64,000 nucleotides of DNA from Allostella vacuolata (GCA_006739055.1 AP019702.1:3125388-3189387); one strand, 5' to 3'; numbered from the stretch's first letter, positions 17,981 through 26,945 are shown. A program made the numbers and translations. Notes: a model not told the origin generated them from the sequence alone.

Positions 17981-19134
17981 TTGCCGGTGACGAGATGGCC
18001 GACCACGGCGGCCAGCCGGCCGAAGACGTTGCGGCGGTCTACGGCGACGCCGGCGACCAGCGGCCCCTCGCCCAGCTTGCGGTCGCCGAGGCGCACTTCC
18101 ATCGTGCCGACCCGCTGGCCGGCGGCGATCGGCGCCGGGATCGGGCCGTCATAGACGGCGACCGCCTGGATCTGGTCGCGGCTGCGGCGCGGAATGGTGA
18201 TCTTGATGTCCGAGCCGGCATGGAGCGGCACCGTGGCGGCCGCGCCCAGCCAGACCTCGGCCGCTTCGACCGCCTGCCCGGCCCGGGCCAGCGTGTAGTT
18301 CTCGAACTCGCGGAACGACCATTCCAGCAGGCGTTCGGATTCCTGGGCCCGGGCGCGCATCGTCGGCAGGCCGGCCAGCACCATGATCAGCCGCCGGCCA
18401 TCGCGCACGGCCGACGCCGTCAGGCCGTAGCCCGCCTCGTCGGTATGGCCGGTCTTCAGGCCGTCGGCGCCGACCGGGCGGTAGAGCAGCGGGTTGCGGT
18501 TGCCCTGCTTGATGCCGCCGAAGGTGAATTCCCGTTCGGAATAGACCCGGTAGCGCTCCGGGAAGTCGACGATCATCCGCCGTGCCAGGCGCGCCAGGTC
18601 GCGCACCGACATGTAGTGGTCGGGATGCGGCCAGCCGGTGGTGTTGGCGAAGTTGCTGTCGGTCAGGCCGATCGCCCGGGCGCGCTCGTTCATCAGCTTG
18701 ACGAACGCCTCTTCCGACCCGGCGATGCCCTCGGCCAGGACCAGGCAGGCATCGTTGCCGGACTGGATGATGACGCCGCGGATCAGGTCCTCGACCTTCA
18801 CCCGGGTGTCGACCTTCACGAACATCTTGGAGCCGCCCATCTGCCAGGCGGCCCGGCTGACCGGCAGCTCGTCGGTGAGCGCCAGCTTGCCCGCGCGGAT
18901 CTGCTCGAACACGACGTACATCGTCATGATCTTGCTCATCGACGCCGGCGGGATGCGGCGGTCGGCATCCTTGGCGAACAGCACGGCATCGGTATCGAAG
19001 TCGACCACCAGGGCCGCCCGCGCCTCCGACTGGTAGGTCTGGGCGGACGCGGCGAGCGGCGCCGCCAGCGCCGCCACGGCCAGCAGGACGAGGGGGACGA
19101 GCAGCCGCAGGGCCATGGGGCGGGCGTTGTTCAT
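17977..19134 (-). CDS. dacC: D-alanyl-D-alanine carboxypeptidase (penicillin-binding protein 5/6 family)
   Basis: The 385-residue protein starts with a signal peptide (hydrophobic run around residues 9-25 then LAASAQ). The three active-site motifs of serine DD-peptidases are PASMSKIM (SxxK), QSGNDACL (SxN) and KTGHTDEAGYG (KTG). A C-terminal PBP5-type beta domain follows. It trims the terminal D-Ala from peptidoglycan pentapeptides in the periplasm. The symbol is given for the family; dacA/dacF naming is equally possible. It overlaps rlpA and tmk by 4 bases at each end. Confidence 0.93.
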   Translation of the reverse strand: MNNARPMALRLLVPLVLLAVAALAAPLAASAQTYQSEARAALVVDFDTDAVLFAKDADRRIPPASMSKIMTMYVVFEQIRAGKLALTDELPVSRAAWQMGGSKMFVKVDTRVKVEDLIRGVIIQSGNDACLVLAEGIAGSEEAFVKLMNERARAIGLTDSNFANTTGWPHPDHYMSVRDLARLARRMIVDFPERYRVYSEREFTFGGIKQGNRNPLLYRPVGADGLKTGHTDEAGYGLTASAVRDGRRLIMVLAGLPTMRARAQESERLLEWSFREFENYTLARAGQAVEAAEVWLGAAATVPLHAGSDIKITIPRRSRDQIQAVAVYDGPIPAPIAAGQRVGTMEVRLGDRKLGEGPLVAGVAVDRRNVFGRLAAVVGHLVTGK

Positions 19135-20294
19135 TCGACGATGATCCGTGCTTCAGGGTAGCCCGCCGAAGCGACCCGGGCGAGGGCCTGGTCCGCGGCC
19201 TCGACCGAGCGCAGCGGCCCGACCCGCACCCGGTGGACCGGGCCGCCGCCGACGGCCACCGTGGTCACCCGGACCGGGGCGATGCCGGCCGCCGCCTGGC
19301 CGCTGATCGTCTGGCGCACCCGGTCGGCATTGGCGCGCTGCGAGAAGGCGCCGGCCTGGACGTAGATCTGCGTGGTGCGCACCGGCTCGACGCTCACCGC
19401 CCCGGTCTGGGGCGCCTCGGCGACGACGGCCGCCAGGGCCGGCGGCAGCGGCGGGGGCGGCCGCCGCGCCGGCACGGCGGCGGCAGCGGGCGGCGGCAGC
19501 GGCACCTGCTCGATCGTCATGGCGGTGACGGTGGGCGCCGTCGCTGCCAGGGGCGGCGTGTCCGGCAGGGCCTGCGGCGCGATCGCGACCGGCGCCGGGG
19601 CGCTCGCCGGCAGCGGTGCCAGGCCGGGCAGCGAGATGACGTCCCCCGTGCCTCCCCCGCCCGACGACGCAACCGACGGCGGGCTGGCGGCGGGCAGCGC
19701 GGCCACGGCCGTCGGGGGCGCCGACGGATCCGGCAGGCTCGGCGTGCGCGCCAGTGCCTGGCCGATGGTGGGCGAGCCACGATAGATCTGGGCCAGCTGC
19801 TCGCTCTCGGCGGCCATGATCTCGACCCGGACCTTGGCCGTCCCCTGCCGCTCGAAGCCGAGCAGCTGGGCGCCGCGGCGCGAGATGTCGATGATCCGGC
19901 TGCGGGCAAAGGGGCCGCGGTCGTTGACCCGCAGCGTCATGGAGCGACCGTTCTCCAGGTTGGTGACCCGCACTATCGACGGCAGCGGCAGGGTGCGATG
20001 CGCCGCCGTCAGGTCGTTCATGTCGTAGGTCTCGCCATTGGCGGTGGACTTGCCATGGAAGTCGGACCCGTACCAGGAGGCTATCCCCGTCTCCCGGTAG
20101 TCGTACTCTTCTTTCGGGTAATACCATACCCCCATGATCTGGTAGGGGTTGCCGATCTTGTAGACGCCGCGCGGCGAGCCCTTCTTGCCGCCGCCGGCGC
20201 TGCCGGTAACGGTTTCCGGCGCGGAGGCGCAGGCGCCGAGCGCGAGCAGCAGGGCGGCGGCGGCCACCCCGCCCAGGCCGGGCCGCGTCCTCAT
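19131..20294 (-). CDS. rlpA: RlpA septal-ring lytic transglycosylase / SPOR lipoprotein
   Basis: The 387-residue protein starts at ATG 20294, overlapping the preceding transglycosylase stop by ATGA. It has a lipoprotein signal with lipobox LALGAC, a double-psi beta barrel (ETGIASWYGSDFHG through LRVNDRGPF), a long proline/alanine-rich linker (about residues 200-300) and a C-terminal SPOR domain (QIYVQAGAFSQRANAD). SPOR domains bind denuded glycan strands at the division septum, and RlpA cleaves such glycans in some species. The frame open upstream to 20495 is spurious. Confidence 0.93.
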   Translation of the reverse strand: MRTRPGLGGVAAAALLLALGACASAPETVTGSAGGGKKGSPRGVYKIGNPYQIMGVWYYPKEEYDYRETGIASWYGSDFHGKSTANGETYDMNDLTAAHRTLPLPSIVRVTNLENGRSMTLRVNDRGPFARSRIIDISRRGAQLLGFERQGTAKVRVEIMAAESEQLAQIYRGSPTIGQALARTPSLPDPSAPPTAVAALPAASPPSVASSGGGGTGDVISLPGLAPLPASAPAPVAIAPQALPDTPPLAATAPTVTAMTIEQVPLPPPAAAAVPARRPPPPLPPALAAVVAEAPQTGAVSVEPVRTTQIYVQAGAFSQRANADRVRQTISGQAAAGIAPVRVTTVAVGGGPVHRVRVGPLRSVEAADQALARVASAGYPEARIIVE

Positions 20295-21307
20295 GGCTGG
20301 ACCAGCCGGTCCGCCAGCTCGGACACCGCCAGCGCGAAATAGTTGGATCGGTTCCAACGCAGCAACACCCGGTAGTTCTCGTAGACGAGGAAGGCGGGGC
20401 CGGTCCCGTCGCGTTCGGGCAGCACGAGGCCGGCATCGAGATCGGCTGTCGGCAGCGGCGCGCCGTCGGCCTGGACGACGCCCATCCGGGCCCATTCGGC
20501 GAGCGGCCGCTGGTCTTCCGCGCCCCCCGCGGGCAGGCCCGCCGGCACCCGCACCTCCCGCCCCCAGGTCACCCCGGTGACCCAGCCGGAGGAGGCCAGG
20601 TAGTTGGCGATCGATGCGAAGACGTCGGCCCGGTTGGTCCAGATGTCGCGCCGGCCGTCGCCGTCATGGTCGACGGCGAAGCGCAGGAAGCTGGACGGCA
20701 TGAACTGGCTCTGGCCCATGGCGCCGGCCCAGGAGCCGAGCATGCCGTCGGGCGTGATGTGCCCTTCCTGGAGGATGCGCAGCGCGTTCATCAGCTCGCC
20801 GCGGAAGAAGGCCGAGCGGCGGCCGTCATAGGCGAGCGTGGCCAGCGAGGCGACCACCGGGAAGCCGCCGGTGACCCGGCCATAGCTGGTCTCCACCCCC
20901 CAGAGCGCGACGATGAAGCGGGCCGGCACCCCGTACCGGGCCTGGACCGCCTCCAGCAGCGGCCCGTTCTCGGCCAGGCGCTGGCGGCCCTGGTCGACCC
21001 GCTGCTGGGCGACGACGCGGGTCCGGTAGGTGGCGAAGGTCATGGTCCCTTCCGGCTGCCGCCGGTCGAGTTCGATGACCCGCGGGATCGGCTCCAGCCC
21101 CGGCAGCACAGTATCCAGCAGGGCGGGCGAAATGCCGTTGCCCAGCGCTTCCTGGCGCAGCTCGCCGACCCAGCTCGAGAACGGCTGTTCGTTGGCCACG
21201 GCTGCCGCCGACAGACCGGCCGCCGACAGACCGGTCGCTGACAGGCCGGCCGCGGTGGCGATCGCCTGGAGGAAGCGCCGCGCCGGCGGCAGAGGATTGC
21301 GGACCAT
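20291..21307 (-). CDS. Lytic murein transglycosylase, MltB family
   Basis: The protein has 338 residues from ATG 21307. After an N-terminal signal region it has the SLT_2/MltB catalytic domain: FSSWVGELRQEALGNGIS, the probable catalytic Glu in WGVETSYGRVTGG, then GSWAGAMGQSQFMPSS and HDGDGRRDIW. It cleaves the MurNAc-GlcNAc bond of peptidoglycan to give 1,6-anhydro ends. It is the first gene of the rlpA-dac-tmk-holB-metG chain, so three wall-acting proteins are made together. Its signal peptide contains an unusual tandem repeat, described separately. Confidence 0.92.
   Translation of the reverse strand: MVRNPLPPARRFLQAIATAAGLSATGLSAAGLSAAAVANEQPFSSWVGELRQEALGNGISPALLDTVLPGLEPIPRVIELDRRQPEGTMTFATYRTRVVAQQRVDQGRQRLAENGPLLEAVQARYGVPARFIVALWGVETSYGRVTGGFPVVASLATLAYDGRRSAFFRGELMNALRILQEGHITPDGMLGSWAGAMGQSQFMPSSFLRFAVDHDGDGRRDIWTNRADVFASIANYLASSGWVTGVTWGREVRVPAGLPAGGAEDQRPLAEWARMGVVQADGAPLPTADLDAGLVLPERDGTGPAFLVYENYRVLLRWNRSNYFALAVSELADRLVQP
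21207..21251 (-). repeat. Three tandem 15-bp repeats in a signal-peptide coding region
   Basis: Three adjacent 15-base units, GCCGACAGACCGGCC, GCCGACAGACCGGTC and GCTGACAGGCCGGCC, lie within the mltB-like gene. They encode a repeated GLSAA/GLSAT pentapeptide in the hydrophobic signal core. Copy number could vary by slippage without shifting the frame. Confidence 0.8.
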
Positions 21308-21401
21308 GTCCCATGTCTGCCACGAAGGCCGAGTCCGGCTCAACGCCCTGGGTTCGCCCGGTGCGGGAATAGTGCGGCCGGACCGGGAAAGGAGGTGGCC
21401 C

Positions 21402-21593
21402 ATGATCGAGGACGGCCGGATTTTTTCGCTGGTTGCCATGCTGGCGATCCTCTTCTTCCTGTCGGAGCGGATGCTGCCGCCGGGCTCGCCCATGCGCCGG
21501 CTGGTCCGCATCGCGGCGGTGGCGATCCTGGGGCTCGGCCTGGCCGCGGCGATCATCGGCAGCGTGCTCTGGTTCCTGGGCATGCGGGGCTGA
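21402..21593 (+). CDS. Small two-helix membrane protein, unknown function
   Basis: The 63-residue ORF lies between two genes on the opposite strand. It starts at ATG 21402 after an excellent Shine-Dalgarno (AAGGAGGT, 5 bases away), the strongest in the neighbourhood. The protein has two hydrophobic segments, about residues 8-20 and 36-58, with a basic stretch (MRRLVR) between them, so a hairpin in the inner membrane is likely. No family is recognised. It is probably a real gene because of the ribosome-binding site and the absence of antisense coding at this place. Confidence 0.7.
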   Translation: MIEDGRIFSLVAMLAILFFLSERMLPPGSPMRRLVRIAAVAILGLGLAAAIIGSVLWFLGMRG

Positions 21594-21594
21594 T

Positions 21595-22410
21595 TCAGGC
21601 CGGCGGGGATGCGGGCGCGGGGAACAGCGTGTCGGTGTGGTCGAGCAGGCGATAGGCGACGAGCGCGATCCACTCCTTCATGGCGAGGTGCACCCGCTCC
21701 AGCCCGGCGCGCAGGTTGAAGCCGATTCCGCCCCCCTGGCCGCCCCCCTGGCCGGTCGTCTTGTAGTCGACCGGATAGGGCGTGATGTCCCAGCCGAGGC
21801 GCCGGAAGCAGCCGACCGCGCGCGGCATGTGGAAGGCCGAGGTGACCAGCACCCAGCGTTCGTCGGGGGCCGCGCCGACCAGCCGGCGGGTGTTGAGCGC
21901 ATTCTCGGCCGTGTTGCGCGAGCTGCCCTCGACCAGGATGCGATCCTCCGCCACGCCGAGGTCGACCAGCAGCTGGCGCATGTAGGGGCCCTCGCTGACC
22001 CCCTGGGGGACGATCGCGGCCTCGCCGCTGGTCACCAGGATGCGGGCATCCGGGTGGCGGCGGGCGAGGATGGCCGCCGCCGTCATGCGGTCGCCATATT
22101 CCGTCAGGGCGGCCGCGCCGCGGGCGGCGGAGATGGTGGAATCGACGCTGCCGCCCAGCACGACGATGCCGTCGACCGGCCCTTCCAGCGTCCGCACCAC
22201 CGGGAAGCGCTCCTCCAGCGGCTCCAGCAGCCAGGCGCCGACCGGCAGGACGGCGATCGCCAGCAGGGTCAGGATCGACAGCCCGAGCAGCGCGTGCCCC
22301 AGGCGCCTGGCGCCGAGCAAGAGCAACAGCCACCCGGCGGCAAGGCCGAGCAGCAGCAGGTTCCCGGGCGAGGTGAGGTACCAGAAGATCTTGCCGACGG
22401 TGAAGCTCAT
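21595..22410 (-). CDS. YdcF-family (DUF218) membrane protein
   Basis: The protein has 271 residues from ATG 22410. Two N-terminal membrane helices (about residues 16-33 and 38-58) are followed by a DUF218 domain beginning VDGIVVLGGSVD, with EGSSRNTAENA and VTSAFHMPRA as later signatures. Relatives include SanA/ElyC-type envelope proteins; YdcF binds S-adenosylmethionine in vitro, and the physiological role is unclear. The glycine/glutamine run TGQGGGQGGG sits near residue 225. The longer open frame upstream is antisense to mfd and spurious. Confidence 0.85.
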   Translation of the reverse strand: MSFTVGKIFWYLTSPGNLLLLGLAAGWLLLLLGARRLGHALLGLSILTLLAIAVLPVGAWLLEPLEERFPVVRTLEGPVDGIVVLGGSVDSTISAARGAAALTEYGDRMTAAAILARRHPDARILVTSGEAAIVPQGVSEGPYMRQLLVDLGVAEDRILVEGSSRNTAENALNTRRLVGAAPDERWVLVTSAFHMPRAVGCFRRLGWDITPYPVDYKTTGQGGGQGGGIGFNLRAGLERVHLAMKEWIALVAYRLLDHTDTLFPAPASPPA

Positions 22411-22535
22411 GGGGGCGGGTGATTGGCACATTTCCGTGGCAAAACTGCGGCAGCGACAAGGCCACCCCGGCCGCGGAACGAACTCCCGGCGCCGAAGATT
22501 GACCGGCAAGTGCGCACCATCCGCCGGAGAGAACC

Positions 22536-22865
22536 ATGCGACATCGCGACAGGGCATTGGAAGCCGATGCCGAGCCGGGCCGCCGCGGCCCCCACTACGC
22601 CAACCAGCGGGAGGTGGCCCGGCCGGACGAACCCTTGCTGGAGACGGCGACCGGACGCGAGGACGGCGCCACGACCGAGGACCCGGGCCCGCTGGAAGGC
22701 GAGATCCGCGCGATCGACGTCGATGCCCAGCCGAGGAGCGAAGTGACCGGCCATCCCGACCCGGGCACCACCGACGAGACCATCGACATCCTGGACGAGA
22801 CCGCCGAGGCGGTGCGCGAGGCGGCCGAGGAGCGGCCGGTCTGGCAGTCCGGGGACGATCGTTGA
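22536..22865 (+). CDS. Acidic hypothetical protein
   Basis: The 109-residue ORF begins at ATG 22536 after GGAGAG. It is rich in Glu, Asp, Pro and Gly, has no hydrophobic segment and is probably a disordered soluble protein. The C-terminal half (TIDILDETAEAVREAAEE) could form an amphipathic helix. No known family is recognised. It is divergent from the ydcF-like gene and ends 31 bases before mfd. The ribosome-binding site and low-complexity acidic composition support a real but fast-evolving gene. Confidence 0.55.
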   Translation: MRHRDRALEADAEPGRRGPHYANQREVARPDEPLLETATGREDGATTEDPGPLEGEIRAIDVDAQPRSEVTGHPDPGTTDETIDILDETAEAVREAAEERPVWQSGDDR

Positions 22866-22896
22866 CCGGCTCCGCCCCGGCCCGCGCCGGGCGGTG

Positions 22897-25800
22897 ATGC
22901 CACGGCCGGAGGGCGAGGGCCGCCCGGCGCCGGACGGCCCGGACGCCCCCGATGCGCCCGACGCTCCTGTCGCGATCGAGGCCCTGGCCCTCGCTGCGGC
23001 GATCGGCGCGGACGCCCCGACGCTGATCCATGTCGTCGCCTCCCAGGCCCGCGCCCGGTCCCTGCACGCCCTGGTCCGGGCCCTGCGGCCGGACCAGGGC
23101 GTCGGCTTCTATCCGGAATGGGACTGCCCGCCCCATGGCGGCGCGTCGCCGTCGCCCGCGGTCATGGGGCGGCGGATGGGCCTGCTGCACTGGCTGCTCG
23201 GCCCGGACGCCCGGCCGGCGCTGGTGCTGGCGACCGCTCCGGCGCTGCTCCGTCGCGTCGCCCCGCGCTCGGCCTGGGATGGCGCGCGGTTCGAGTTCCG
23301 CGCCGGTCAGCGCATCGACCCCGAGGCGATCGCGGCCGGGCTGGAACGCATCGGCTATGTCCGCGACGGCCGCGTCGACGTGCCGGGCGAGTTCGCGCTG
23401 CGCGGCCAGGTGATCGACCTGTTCCCGGCCGCAGCCCCGATGCCGTGCCGCATCGAGCATGACGAGGGCGCCATCGTCGCGATCCGCGCCTACGATCCGC
23501 GCACCCAGCGCTCCCTGGTGGTGGCCGAGACCCTGCTGGTCGACCCGGCGTCGGAGGCCATCGGCGGCCCGGGCGATGGCCATGGAAGGCTGGAGACCAT
23601 CTTCGACTACGCCCCGGCGGCGCGCCTGCTGCTGGGACCGGGTGTGCCGGAGGCCGCGGCGCAGTTCCTGGAGGAGGCGGGCGACGCCGAAGCCGTCCTG
23701 CCGGCGGCCCAGTGGGCAGCCGAACGGGCGCGCCGCGCGCTGCCCGACCTCGATCGGCCCGATTGGCGCCCGGTGCCGCGCTTCGTCGAGCAGGCGCGGC
23801 CGGAGCGCCGGCTGCGCCGCTTGCTGGCGGACCTGCCGGACGGCTGGCGGATCGTCCTGGCCGCCCCCGACGCCGACGCGGCCGCGGCGCTGGGCCGGGC
23901 GGTGGAGGACGCGACCGGCCGGACGGCGCAGGCGGCCGAATGGCCGGCGGTGGCCGACGCGGCGGGCGGCAGCCTGCTGGCGGTCCGGCTGCCGGTCGAT
24001 CGCGGCTTCCTGCTGCCCGATGCCGCGGTCGCGGTGCTGGCGGCCGGCGACGTGGTCGGCAGCCGCGCCGCGCGCCGCGCCACGGCCGAGGAGACGACCA
24101 TCCCCGGCGGGCCGGACGGCTTCCGCGTCGGCGACCTGCTGCTGCATCTCGACCACGGCCTCGGCCGGCTGGAGGGCGTAGACCGGGCGGAGTGGCTGCC
24201 CGGGCGCCACCGCGAGGCGATCCGCCTGCGCTATGCCGGCGACGGCCGGATGATCGTGCCGGTTTCGGAACTGGACCGGGTGTGGCGATATGGCGGCGAG
24301 GCGGACGGGGTGGCGCTGCACCGCCTGGACGACGAGGCCTGGCCCGAGCGCCGCCGCGCCCTGGAGGCCGAGATCGAGCGCACCGCCGCCCGGCTCCTGC
24401 GCCTGATCCGGGCGCGGCGCCGGCGGCGGGCGCCGCGCCTGGTGCCGGACGAGGCGGCCTTCGAGCGCTTCGCCGCCCGCTTCCCCTTCCCGCTCAGCGA
24501 CGACCAGGCGGCCGCCGTCGAGGCGATCCGCCGCGACCTCGCCTCCGGGCGGCCGATGGACCGCATCGTCTGCGGCGATGTCGGCTTCGGCAAGACCGAG
24601 GTCGCGCTGCGCGCCGCCGCGATCGCCGTCCTGGCCGGGCACCAGGCGGCCGTGGTGGCGCCGACCACCGTCCTGGCCCGCCAGCACTGGCGCACCTTCC
24701 ACAAGCGCTTCCAGGCGATCGGCGTCGAAGTCGCCTATCTCTCCGGCGCATCGACGCCGGCCGAGGCCGGGCTGGTCCGCGAGGCGCTCGCCGAGGGGCG
24801 GCTGCGGCTGGTGGTCGGGACCCACGCCCTGCTGGCCGGCGACCTGCGCCTGTGGCCCGGCAGCCTGGTGGTGATCGACGAGGAGCACCGCTTCGGCGCC
24901 GAGGACAAGGCCCGGCTCCGCAAGCTGGCGGGCGGGGAGAAGATGACCGGCGGCCACGCCCTGACCCTGACCGCGACGCCGATCCCGCGCACCCTGCAGG
25001 CCGCACTCGTGGGCCTGCACGACCTGAGCGTGGTGTCGACGCCGCCGGCGGAGCGCCGCCCGGTGCGGACCGTGGTCGCCCCCTTTTCCGACGCCCTGGT
25101 CGCGGACGCCCTGCGCCAGGAGCGGCGGCGCGGCGGGCAGAGCTTCCTGGTGTGTCCGCGCATCGCCGACATTGCGGCCATGGAGGCGCGGATCCAGGCA
25201 CTCGTCCCCGACCTCCGCCTCCAGGTGCTGCACGGGCGCATGAAGCGGGCGGCGATGGACGAGCGCATGGCGGCCTTCGCCGAGGGCGACGGAGACCTGC
25301 TGCTCGCCACCAACATCGTCGAGAGCGGGCTCGACATCGCCAACGCCAACACCATCCTGGTGTGGCGCGCCGACCGCTTCGGCCTGGCCCAGCTGCACCA
25401 GCTGCGCGGCCGGGTCGGCCGGGGCGAGCGCGAGGGGGTGGCCTATCTGCTGACCCAGCCGGGCAAGCCCGCGGCCCCCGCCACCGCCCGGCGGCTGGCG
25501 ACCCTGGAGGAGGCCGACCGGTTCGGCGCCGGCTTCGTCGTCAGCCGCCGCGACCTCGACCTGCGCGGCGCGGGCGACCTCCTGGGCGAGGACCAGGCCG
25601 GGCACGTCGCCCTGCTCGGCCTCGACCTCTATCGCCACCTGCTCGACCGGGCGATGCGCCGGGCGGCCGGCGAGGCGGTGGAGGAGGAATGGTCGCCCGA
25701 CCTGCGCATCGACCTGGAGTACGGCATCCCCGAGGATTATGTGCCGGACCCGGAGATGCGCATCGCGCTGCATGCCGCGGCCGCCCGGCTCGACAGCGCA

Positions 25801-26208
25801 GCCGCCATCGACCGGTTCGCGGGCGAACTCGCCGACCGCTTCGGCCCGCCGCCGGAGCCGACCCGGAATCTGCTCGCCCTCTGCCGGTTGCGGCTGCTGT
25901 GCCGCCAGGCCGGCGTCGCCCGACTGATCGCCGGCCCGCGCGCGCTCGCCCTGCATCTGCGCCCGGGCGGCCCGGCCGACCGGGCGACGCCGCCCTCCGG
26001 CTGGTGCCGGGAGGAAGACCGTCTCGTGCTGCGCCGCGACGCGGACGCGGCCGACCCGGCCGCCGGCCAGGATGCGATCGATGCGGCAACCCGGCTGCTG
26101 CGGGCGGTGGCGGCGCAGCACCAGGCGTCGCGCCGGCCCGCCGGCCGCGGCGCAGGGCGGCCCCCGCCGCCTACACGATCCCCTCCACCCAGCCCAGCTC
26201 CCCCATAG
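22897..26208 (+). CDS. mfd: Mfd-type transcription-repair coupling translocase
   Basis: The protein has 1103 residues, slightly shorter than typical Mfd (about 1150). In order it has a UvrB-like N-terminal region (GVGFYPEWDCPPHGG, VPGEFALRGQVIDLFP), a CarD-like RNA-polymerase-interacting domain (GDLLLHLDHGLGRLEGV), and RecG-like helicase lobes. The lobes show Walker A GDVGFGKTEVA, DEEHRFG, TATPIPRTLQAAL, NIVESGLDIANAN and QLRGRVGRG. A C-terminal TRCF domain follows. Mfd removes RNA polymerase stalled at lesions and recruits UvrA. The N-terminal linker is Asp/Pro-repetitive and the C-terminal tail is Pro-rich. It could be a second, diverged Mfd; a full-length copy elsewhere cannot be excluded. 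It overlaps the convergent exoD gene by 38 bases. Confidence 0.88.
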   Translation: MPRPEGEGRPAPDGPDAPDAPDAPVAIEALALAAAIGADAPTLIHVVASQARARSLHALVRALRPDQGVGFYPEWDCPPHGGASPSPAVMGRRMGLLHWLLGPDARPALVLATAPALLRRVAPRSAWDGARFEFRAGQRIDPEAIAAGLERIGYVRDGRVDVPGEFALRGQVIDLFPAAAPMPCRIEHDEGAIVAIRAYDPRTQRSLVVAETLLVDPASEAIGGPGDGHGRLETIFDYAPAARLLLGPGVPEAAAQFLEEAGDAEAVLPAAQWAAERARRALPDLDRPDWRPVPRFVEQARPERRLRRLLADLPDGWRIVLAAPDADAAAALGRAVEDATGRTAQAAEWPAVADAAGGSLLAVRLPVDRGFLLPDAAVAVLAAGDVVGSRAARRATAEETTIPGGPDGFRVGDLLLHLDHGLGRLEGVDRAEWLPGRHREAIRLRYAGDGRMIVPVSELDRVWRYGGEADGVALHRLDDEAWPERRRALEAEIERTAARLLRLIRARRRRRAPRLVPDEAAFERFAARFPFPLSDDQAAAVEAIRRDLASGRPMDRIVCGDVGFGKTEVALRAAAIAVLAGHQAAVVAPTTVLARQHWRTFHKRFQAIGVEVAYLSGASTPAEAGLVREALAEGRLRLVVGTHALLAGDLRLWPGSLVVIDEEHRFGAEDKARLRKLAGGEKMTGGHALTLTATPIPRTLQAALVGLHDLSVVSTPPAERRPVRTVVAPFSDALVADALRQERRRGGQSFLVCPRIADIAAMEARIQALVPDLRLQVLHGRMKRAAMDERMAAFAEGDGDLLLATNIVESGLDIANANTILVWRADRFGLAQLHQLRGRVGRGEREGVAYLLTQPGKPAAPATARRLATLEEADRFGAGFVVSRRDLDLRGAGDLLGEDQAGHVALLGLDLYRHLLDRAMRRAAGEAVEEEWSPDLRIDLEYGIPEDYVPDPEMRIALHAAAARLDSAAAIDRFAGELADRFGPPPEPTRNLLALCRLRLLCRQAGVARLIAGPRALALHLRPGGPADRATPPSGWCREEDRLVLRRDADAADPAAGQDAIDAATRLLRAVAAQHQASRRPAGRGAGRPPPPTRSPPPSPAPP

Positions 26209-26779
26209 CCTGCCAGCCGACGGCGGCGGCGATCGCGAGCAGCAGGGTGCCTGCCAGCAGCGCGACCGACAGCAGCATCCCGTCCTCCTCCAGATAGGCG
26301 ACCGCGATGGTGGCGATGGCGGCGGCCGGCGGGATGTTGCTGAAGGGGACGGGCGCGAACAGCAGCGCGTCGACCAGCAGCACGACGATGCCGACGGTGC
26401 GCTTGGTCGCCTGGAACGGCATGCCCCAGCGCGGCCGTGCGATCCGCTCCATCAGCCGCAGCGCCGGCCGAGCCCACTGGACGATGCGCGCCAGCCGCCG
26501 GGCGCTGAGCGGCCGGCCGGCGACGCGCGGCGGGAAGGCCGGCCCCTTGCGGCCGAGGATCATCTGGGCGGCCAGCACCGCCAGCAGCATCCCCGCCAGC
26601 ACCGAGACGCCCGGCAGCATGCCGAGCAGCGCCAGGACCAGCATGACGAGCCCGAACGACCGTTCGCCCAGCCGGTCGATCACCCAGCCGAGCGTGACCC
26701 GCTCGGCGCGCACCTCTGCCAGCAGGTGGTCGAGCAGGGCCGAGGTCGGGACGTGCGGCTTCATCGGGGCAACCGGCAT
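26171..26779 (-). CDS. exoD: ExoD-family exopolysaccharide-synthesis membrane protein
   Basis: The 202-residue ExoD protein has LGWVIDRLGERSFGLVMLVL at the N-terminus, ARPRWGMP midway, and several hydrophobic segments. Mutants of Rhizobium exoD are affected in exopolysaccharide production and alkali tolerance; the biochemical role is unknown. ATG 26779 (MPVAPMKPH) fits family length; ATG 26848 would add 23 residues. The frame continues to 27034, but its start (MADGVGFEPT) is just the antisense reading of tRNA-Ser. It is tail-to-tail with mfd. Confidence 0.85.
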   Translation of the reverse strand: MPVAPMKPHVPTSALLDHLLAEVRAERVTLGWVIDRLGERSFGLVMLVLALLGMLPGVSVLAGMLLAVLAAQMILGRKGPAFPPRVAGRPLSARRLARIVQWARPALRLMERIARPRWGMPFQATKRTVGIVVLLVDALLFAPVPFSNIPPAAAIATIAVAYLEEDGMLLSVALLAGTLLLAIAAAVGWQAMGELGWVEGIV

Positions 26780-26945
26780 GGCTCCATCGAAACCCGGCGC
26801 GGCGACGCCCGGTTCCGACACCCCCCCCGGCCGCCGCCCTGGGGCCATGATACCGCGCCGCGGGAGTGGACGCAGCCCGGGCGACGGCGATAGAACATCC
26901 CGCCGATGACGGCGCCCGACCGGCCCCGCGGGGCCGGGCCGCGCA

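Noticed and set aside
21207..21251. CRISPR-like array
   Set aside because: The repeats are contiguous 15-base units without spacers and lie in a coding region.
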